A stretch of DNA of 26,251 nucleotides, from IMG/VR virus record IMGVR_UViG_3300009428_000061, positions 1-26,251 of that record; one strand, given 5' to 3'. This DNA comes from a virus. The position numbers and the translations under genes were made by a program. Position 1 is the stretch's first letter. Every line of letters begins with the position of its first letter. Below the pieces are notes generated by a model, which was not told the origin of the DNA, did no database searches, and worked only from the letters and a program-made list of their open reading frames with translations. This document shows, one piece after another, positions 22,750 through 26,251 of this stretch.

Positions 22750-24301
22750 CACCTCTCATATTTGAAATTACACAATCAGCGGACATTATAGTAAGTGCTA
22801 CACTCACGGCATTTTTCAGCGCCGATTTTGTAACCAAAACCGGATCTACTATCCCAGCATTAATCATATCTACAGACTCTCCGGAGATAACATCAATACC
22901 CAAGCCTTCACCTACCGAAGTCTGAGGATCAAGTCCTGCATTAGCCAGTATAGTAATGAAAGGTGCTCTCAATGCTTCTAAGAGTACGTCAGCACCCACG
23001 TAAGTGGGAGAAATTTTTTCGGAAGCATCAACGAGCGCTACGCCTCCTCCAGAAACTATACCTTCTTGTAGAGCAGCTTTAGTAGCATATATAGCATCTT
23101 CCACTCTATCTCTCTTTTCTTTTAATTCTACTTTAGATACAGCACCAACTTTTACTATACCAACGCTACCAGATAATGTAGCTAACCTTTGTTCTAGTTT
23201 TTTCTTTATAAAACCGTTCTGCTCTTTGCTGATCTTACTCTCTAGTTCTTTAACTCGTTCTTCAACTGCATCTGTAACTTCATTTAAAGTTATAACAGTA
23301 GTCTTATCATTAGTTACCGCAAACTCAGCTTCACCTAGACTGTCAATAGTGATTAAATCTAAGTCATCACCTAGCTCTTCGTTTATAACAGTGGCACCAG
23401 TTAATATAGCTAAGTCTTCCATAGCATCAGCCTTAGTAGGTCCGAAACCAGGTGGGTCAATTATATTTATCTTAATGTTACCCTTAACTTTATTCATTAG
23501 TAGAGCGGACTTAACTTGCTGTGCTACGGGAGCGACAATAAGTAACGAACGGTTATTCTTTATAACATGTTCTAATATGCTCTGGATCTTACGTATGTTA
23601 GGGATCTCTGAGGACACTGTAAGAATATAAGGATTGTCTAGCTCAGCTAAGTGCTTCTCTGTGTTTGTAACAAAGTGTGGCGACGTTATCCCACAATCTA
23701 TTTGTGCTCCATCAACTACTTCTACATAAGTATCTTCAGAATCACTGTTCTCCATTAGTACTACTCCATGTTTACCAACTTTGTTATAAGCCTCTGCGAT
23801 TATAGCACCTAGTTCCTTATCATTATTACATGATATAGCTGCGACAGATTTTAACATGTCTCCTTCTACTTCTACAGCACTGTTAGTTAAGTAATCTAAT
23901 ACTTCATCTAAACAAGTTGTAACTCCATCTTTTACTTCTCTGATTGATGATCCTGCAGCGACGGCACGATCGATAGATTTAATTAAAGCTTCACCAAGAA
24001 CAGTGGCAGTGGTTGTACCATCACCAGCTTCTTTCACTGTGTTCCTAGCAGCTTCCTTCATAAGTGTTGCACCCATATTCTCAACCGGATCAAATAAGAC
24101 TACGCTTTCTGCAACGGTTACTCCGTCTTTTGTTATGACCGGTTTGCCTCTTCCATCTTCATATATCACGCATTTTCCTGATGCGCCCAGTGTGGATTTA
24201 ACGGCTTGTGCTAACTTATTAACTCCGGTGATAACTCTGTTTTTAGCTTCATCACCGAAGTCTAAGTTTTTAACCAATTCGCTTGGTAAGTTGTATTCCA
24301 T
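22736..24301 (-). CDS. groEL: Phage GroEL chaperonin, 521 aa
   Basis: An ATP-dependent folding ring. Key features are intact: KPVITKDGVTVAES (53-66, with Asp59 equivalent to E. coli D52), GDGTTTAT (93-100, nucleotide-binding, Asp94 equivalent to D87), VKVGAVSKVELKEKRDRVED (383-402, with Asp402 equivalent to the catalytic D398) and SGGGVAL (417-423). The apical domain is complete. At 521 residues it is slightly shorter than E. coli GroEL, because the flexible Gly-Gly-Met tail is absent; the protein ends MRGDESN. The starting region is also different from host GroEL. It is followed immediately by phage groES and lies in the arm that also carries the capsid genes, so its likely clients are virion proteins, perhaps the major capsid protein. 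The start is the first ATG after a TTTAATTTAATTTAATT leader. No CIRCE element is visible. Confidence 0.95.
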   Translation of the reverse strand: MEYNLPSELVKNLDFGDEAKNRVITGVNKLAQAVKSTLGASGKCVIYEDGRGKPVITKDGVTVAESVVLFDPVENMGATLMKEAARNTVKEAGDGTTTATVLGEALIKSIDRAVAAGSSIREVKDGVTTCLDEVLDYLTNSAVEVEGDMLKSVAAISCNNDKELGAIIAEAYNKVGKHGVVLMENSDSEDTYVEVVDGAQIDCGITSPHFVTNTEKHLAELDNPYILTVSSEIPNIRKIQSILEHVIKNNRSLLIVAPVAQQVKSALLMNKVKGNIKINIIDPPGFGPTKADAMEDLAILTGATVINEELGDDLDLITIDSLGEAEFAVTNDKTTVITLNEVTDAVEERVKELESKISKEQNGFIKKKLEQRLATLSGSVGIVKVGAVSKVELKEKRDRVEDAIYATKAALQEGIVSGGGVALVDASEKISPTYVGADVLLEALRAPFITILANAGLDPQTSVGEGLGIDVISGESVDMINAGIVDPVLVTKSALKNAVSVALTIMSADCVISNMRGDESN

Positions 24302-24340
24302 AATGTTGTATTGAATTAAATTAAATTAAATTATCGATGT

Positions 24341-24637
24341 TTATTTAAAGGTCTTCACGACCTTGGGTCCATCAATGAACTCCAGTTTTTTACTAAAGTG
24401 TTCGACACTGCCATTGATAGCAGTCTCAGCCCCATCAAGTGTTTCTCTTCTTGTAACATCAACCCACTTTTCTTCGTCGGTGGGGTTGTTGACTTCTGTT
24501 TGGTAGTATCCATTTGGTAGTTGTGTTATTCGCCAGTTACCTTTATCGGCTAGATGTTTCCATTCCTCTAGTTTTTGGTCAGATACAGTAGGTTGTCCAG
24601 TGTTTAGTGTACTGGTTTTGTAGTAGTAATAGGTCAT
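24341..24637 (-). CDS. Conserved phage protein, 98 aa
   Basis: Sequence features: MTYYYYKTSTLNTG, then a central KGNWRITQLPNGYYQTE and WVDVTRRETLDGAETAIN, ending in GPKVVKTFK. I recall close relatives as short conserved proteins of unknown function in marine Bacteroidota phages. It is soluble, mixed alpha/beta and has no cysteine. The middle WVDVTRRE...AE.AI..S segment looks like a helix after a strand. It lies between the small basic-protein genes and groEL, with a 39-nt A/T-rich gap before groEL. No catalytic motif or DNA-binding motif is evident, so no role is proposed. Confidence 0.72.
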   Translation of the reverse strand: MTYYYYKTSTLNTGQPTVSDQKLEEWKHLADKGNWRITQLPNGYYQTEVNNPTDEEKWVDVTRRETLDGAETAINGSVEHFSKKLEFIDGPKVVKTFK

Positions 24638-24693
24638 GTGTTTTAATTTTGGTTTATATAGGAATTATTACTTATTATGTAATCAATTTACTT

Positions 24694-25059
24694 TTATTTA
24701 CTTCTTTTAATTGTTTTCTTTGTGCCATCAGCACTTGTGTAAGTATATGTCTCACCTACTTTTACGCTTGCCTTAGCTTTTCTGTTAGCCGTGGCTCTTT
24801 TATTACCAGAAGCAACCTCTGCTTTAGGTCTAGGATCTTTTTTCATAGGTACTTTATCTGCAACCGGCTTTTTAGCCGTACCAAGTTTTTCACCTTTATT
24901 ATAAGTGTTGGCAGCAGCACGGTCTTTCTGTGCTTTTTTAGCAGCTTCAAATTCAGCTTTCTTCTTAGCTCTAAACTCTGCAGCTTGTTCTGATCTAACA
25001 CCGGCATCAAATTCTTTTTGCTTGAACTTTCTACCTATTTTTCTACCAAATAGTTTCAT
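24694..25059 (-). CDS. Lysine/alanine-rich basic protein, 121 aa
   Basis: Very basic and low in complexity: residues 1-60 alternate Lys, Arg, Ala and Glu as one long charged helix (FDAGVRSEQAAEFRAKKKAE, then AAKKAQKDRAAA). The second half has further basic segments with Pro (KKPVADKVPMKKDPRPKA) and ends in TYTYTSADGTKKTIKRSK. It has no cysteine, no signal peptide and no membrane span. This composition suggests nucleic-acid binding, possibly DNA condensation or internal virion packaging. It follows the 126-aa protein after 8 nt and is the third of three consecutive basic proteins that open the leftward operon. No family is recognised. Confidence 0.68.
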   Translation of the reverse strand: MKLFGRKIGRKFKQKEFDAGVRSEQAAEFRAKKKAEFEAAKKAQKDRAAANTYNKGEKLGTAKKPVADKVPMKKDPRPKAEVASGNKRATANRKAKASVKVGETYTYTSADGTKKTIKRSK

Positions 25060-25067
25060 TTTGCTTT

Positions 25068-25448
25068 TTATTTATTAAATAATCGTTGAAAGAAGTTCCC
25101 ACTTTGAGCTCTACGTCTTGCTCTATTAGCTCTTCTTATTTCGCGTTTAGATTTACCAGTACCTCTGTCTGTTTTACGTTGCTCATCATCAAGATGGCGT
25201 TGCACTGAAACTTCACTACGGTTCTTTATTTTATCTTGTCTATATTGACTCATTTTAGACATGCGTTCTCCACCTACTCTATCCTCTAATGTAGTGTAAT
25301 CACTACCATAAGCATCTAAAGTCTTTAGGTTGTCGTAATCAGGCTCTGCCCATGTTTCATTATATTTGCTACCAGGGTTTTCCATACCTAGTTCAGCCCC
25401 CATTCCGGTTCCATCACCAGGATTATACCCTTTTCGCTTGAATGCCAT
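25068..25448 (-). CDS. Small basic protein, 126 aa
   Basis: The N-terminus is glycine-rich (YNPGDGTGMGAELGMENPGS), the middle acidic and aromatic (DYDNLKTLDAYGSDYTTLED), and the C-terminal third strongly basic (KSKREIRRANRARRRAQSGN), ending in FFQRLFNK. The last part is typical of nucleic-acid or membrane contact. The start shares bases with the stop of the 59-aa gene (TAATG), and the 121-aa gene follows 8 nt later. No catalytic residues or known family can be named. The C-terminal FFQRLFNK motif and the GGKNKSKN-type end of its upstream partner suggest a set of related small proteins. Confidence 0.68.
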   Translation of the reverse strand: MAFKRKGYNPGDGTGMGAELGMENPGSKYNETWAEPDYDNLKTLDAYGSDYTTLEDRVGGERMSKMSQYRQDKIKNRSEVSVQRHLDDEQRKTDRGTGKSKREIRRANRARRRAQSGNFFQRLFNK

Positions 25449-25627
25449 TAGTTTTTAGATTTATTTTTTCCACCAAAGAACTTCATTTTCAATCTACCGA
25501 ATACACTAGGGTGATCTTCTCTAAAGGCTTTTCTAGCAGATTTATCATGAGCTCTAGACTCTTTTCTAGCAGATTTATCACGAGCTCTAGACTCTTTACG
25601 TTTATCTTTTTTTGTAGGCTGTATCAT
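25448..25627 (-). CDS. Short basic protein with an 11-residue tandem repeat, 59 aa
   Basis: A 59-codon gene under the usual cut-off. It begins MIQPTKKDKRKESRARDKSA, repeats KESRA-H-DKSARK and ends FGRLKMKFFGGKNKSKN. It is the first gene of the leftward operon, nearest the divergent control region. The stop TAA shares bases with the ATG of the 126-aa gene, supporting translation as a unit. The repeated KESRA[R/H]DKSAR segment would form a very basic helix, so nucleic-acid binding is plausible. The leader is A-rich (TAAAACAAAAGAT) without a Shine-Dalgarno motif. No family is recognised. Confidence 0.72.
   Translation of the reverse strand: MIQPTKKDKRKESRARDKSARKESRAHDKSARKAFREDHPSVFGRLKMKFFGGKNKSKN
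25532..25597. repeat. Two tandem 33-bp repeats inside the 59-aa gene
   Basis: Two 33-bp units in a row (25565-25597 and 25532-25564) encode KESRARDKSAR and KESRAHDKSAR. They differ at a single base (CGT versus CAT), which indicates a recent in-frame duplication. Confidence 0.9.
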
Positions 25628-25688
25628 ATCTTTTGTTTTATAGTTTTATAGTATTATAATTACACCATTATACCGTTATTTAATAGTG

Positions 25689-25731
25689 TGACACTAGCCT
25701 GTTACTTTCTAGTATTACTAGGCTAATGTCA
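25689..25731. promoter_or_regulatory. Nested inverted repeats, candidate operator
   Basis: Outer arms TGACACTAGCCT (25689-25700) and AGGCTAATGTCA (25720-25731) pair in 11 of 12 positions, the remaining pair being a G-T wobble. The loop and part of the right arm hold a second, exact palindrome CTAGTA-T-TACTAG (25709-25721). The two structures exclude one another in single-stranded form. It lies about 17 bp above the minus-strand TATAAT-like hexamer. A T-run follows only on the plus side, so a terminator for the leftward arm is unlikely. Confidence 0.7.
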
Positions 25732-25764
25732 TAGTTTTTCATATTGTAAATATTTAAGGATTGT

Positions 25765-25833
25765 GCTGCCCCCCTCCCGAGTACCTGGGCCCGCCTCGAC
25801 CAAAGTCAAACCATTTAACCCACCCCCACCTCC
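25765..25833. other. C-rich (plus) / G-rich (minus) block in AT-rich DNA
   Basis: The 37-bp core 25765-25801 has 29 G or C of 37 (78%), against an AT-rich background. It contains a run of six C, a GGGCCC palindrome and, further right, CCCACCCCCACCTCC (25819-25833). The minus strand of that part has closely spaced G runs (GG-A-GG-T-GGGGG-T-GGG), able in principle to form a two-layer G-quadruplex. It encodes nothing. Confidence 0.75.
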
Positions 25834-25879
25834 AATATATCAACATATATAGTTTCCCATATATATATAATATAATTTA

Positions 25880-25921
25880 TACAAACTTAATACGACTTAT
25901 ATTAGATAATATATACGTAAT
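25880..25921 (+). promoter_or_regulatory. Promoter-like element, copy 1, before the 73-aa gene
   Basis: TACAAACTTAATACGACTTA (start) runs into AGATAATATATACGTAA. It aligns without gaps to a second copy at 26182-26223: 30 of 42 bases match, with conserved blocks TACAAACT, TACGA, AGATAATATA and GTAA. GATAAT resembles a -10 hexamer. It ends 36 bp before the ATG of the 73-aa gene. Confidence 0.65.
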
Positions 25922-25957
25922 CAAAATTAATACTTAACTAAACTAAATTAAACTACT

Positions 25958-26179
25958 ATGCAAATTACTACTAAAAGATTCGTTATCAGAAAATCACTAA
26001 TAGGTAAGAACAATATTATTTCCTTCACGAATAAGAAGAATGAAGTCGTATCTTATAATCACGACGAAGTATATACTGTTCACAAAGATAGATTCGAGAG
26101 TATGAATTGCTTCACGAAGTACAAGTCATATACTAACTCAGGAAATATTCCTGCATTCTGTAGAGATATGAAGTTATAA
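25958..26179 (+). CDS. Small protein of the rightward arm, 73 aa
   Basis: First gene on the opposite strand. It is basic and mixed alpha/beta: MQITTKRFVIRKSLIGKNN, then IISFTNKKNEVVSYNHDEVY, and a C-terminal part with two cysteines (MNCFTKYKSY and FCRDMKL). It is preceded by a promoter-like element and by a leader containing TTAACTAAACTAAATTAAAC, and lacks a Shine-Dalgarno motif. A short, separately promoted gene next to the control region is typical of early phage genes that act on the host, but that is inference. The next gene starts 56 bases later with its own promoter copy. No family is recognised. Confidence 0.75.
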   Translation: MQITTKRFVIRKSLIGKNNIISFTNKKNEVVSYNHDEVYTVHKDRFESMNCFTKYKSYTNSGNIPAFCRDMKL

Positions 26180-26181
26180 TC

Positions 26182-26223
26182 TACAAACTAAGTACGATCA
26201 ACTCGAGATAATATACATGTAAC
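26182..26223 (+). promoter_or_regulatory. Promoter-like element, copy 2
   Basis: TACAAACTAAGTACGATCAA (start) runs into CGAGATAATATACATGTAA. It is aligned at a constant offset of 302 bp to the copy at 25880-25921. It is followed by the leader ACTAAACTAAAACT and the ATG of the next rightward gene. Its repeated use before successive short genes supports a shared early promoter. Confidence 0.65.
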
Positions 26224-26235
26224 TAAACTAAAACT

Positions 26236-26251
26236 ATGAAAAGACTACTAA
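26236..26251 (+). CDS. Start of next rightward gene (MKRLL...), cut by the window edge
   Basis: Only five codons (MKRLL) are visible. The ATG follows the second promoter-like element by 12 bp and shares the leader motif TAACTAAACTAAA with the 73-aa gene. The gene runs off the right edge and cannot be identified. Confidence 0.5.

Larger units (their letters stand above)
25628..25957. other. Divergent intergenic control region, no gene
   Basis: A 330-bp space between the leftward late arm and the rightward arm. From left to right it holds an A/T-rich leader with a TATAAT-like hexamer on the minus strand (25667-25672), nested inverted repeats (25689-25731), a C-rich/G-rich block (25765-25833), an alternating A/T stretch (about 25834-25880) and a promoter-like element for the rightward genes (25880-25921). 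I find no ORF or RNA gene in it. It may also hold a replication origin, but nothing seen proves that. Confidence 0.8.

Noticed and set aside
23004-23630. 208-aa plus-strand ORF
   Set aside because: It lies entirely antisense to groEL, is Ser/Thr/Ile-rich as expected of a reversed frame, and has no family resemblance.
24638-24693. Hairpin or terminator between the 121-aa and 98-aa genes
   Set aside because: Only a 5-bp ATTAC/GTAAT arm pair without GC or T-run; too weak to call.
25765-25801. Cloning-vector polylinker contamination
   Set aside because: GTACC, GGGCCC and CTCGA occur in a similar order to a polylinker, but with intervening mismatches and natural phage sequence on both sides.
25889-25906. 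A true T7 promoter
   Set aside because: Only the first ten bases agree; the CACTATAGGG part needed for initiation is not present, and the second copy lacks the match.
1-26251. tRNA or other RNA genes
   Set aside because: I saw no cloverleaf-like sequence with GTTCGA-type arms on either strand in the few non-coding gaps; nearly all the window is coding.

Overview
This window looks like the late (virion and packaging) arm of a lytic, short-tailed double-stranded DNA phage whose likely host is a marine Bacteroidota bacterium (flavobacterium-like). The reasons are: a complete TerL-portal-scaffold-capsid-neck-stabilisation order with no tape-measure gene; AT-rich DNA; and start codons that mostly lack a Shine-Dalgarno motif and instead sit in an A/T-rich context (often AATTATGG), as is usual in Bacteroidota. 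The gene order and the look of the terminase, portal, capsid and neck proteins resemble crAss-like phages and related uncultured marine phages. That placement is from memory of these families, not from a search.

Layout. Nearly everything from 1 to 25627 is read leftwards (minus strand). In transcription order it begins with three small basic proteins (25627 to 24694) and a 98-aa conserved protein. Next come groEL and groES (24301 to 22474), a winged-helix-like protein, a 25-residue micro-ORF, a holin-like membrane protein, two small conserved proteins, a protein that looks like two fused GroES barrels, and a TerS-like protein. Large terminase, portal, scaffold and major capsid protein follow (20267 to 13098). 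The head-completion and neck section (13028 to 9869) holds three rho-independent terminators and a 50-aa gene. The tail section has a giant 1860-aa stabilisation/tail protein, a 639-aa beta-rich virion protein, a 120-aa protein and two probable internal or ejection proteins, running off the left edge.

A 330-bp divergent intergenic region (25628-25957) separates this arm from a rightward arm that starts with a 73-aa gene and a gene cut by the right edge. It contains nested inverted repeats, a C-rich/G-rich block of about 78% GC in otherwise AT-rich DNA, an alternating A/T stretch, and the first copy of a roughly 42-bp promoter-like element. The second copy precedes the next rightward gene.

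How it works together. The chaperonin pair and the GroES-like fusion are encoded in the same arm as the capsid genes, so they probably fold capsid or other virion proteins. TerL (with TerS) packages DNA through the portal into a scaffold-built head. The neck and stabilisation proteins then close the head and attach the tail.

Most notable points: the major capsid gene is split by a single-base frame change with no usable slippery site; the phage carries its own GroEL, GroES and a second, tandem GroES-like protein; three short genes under 60 codons are easily missed; and the divergent control region is structured.
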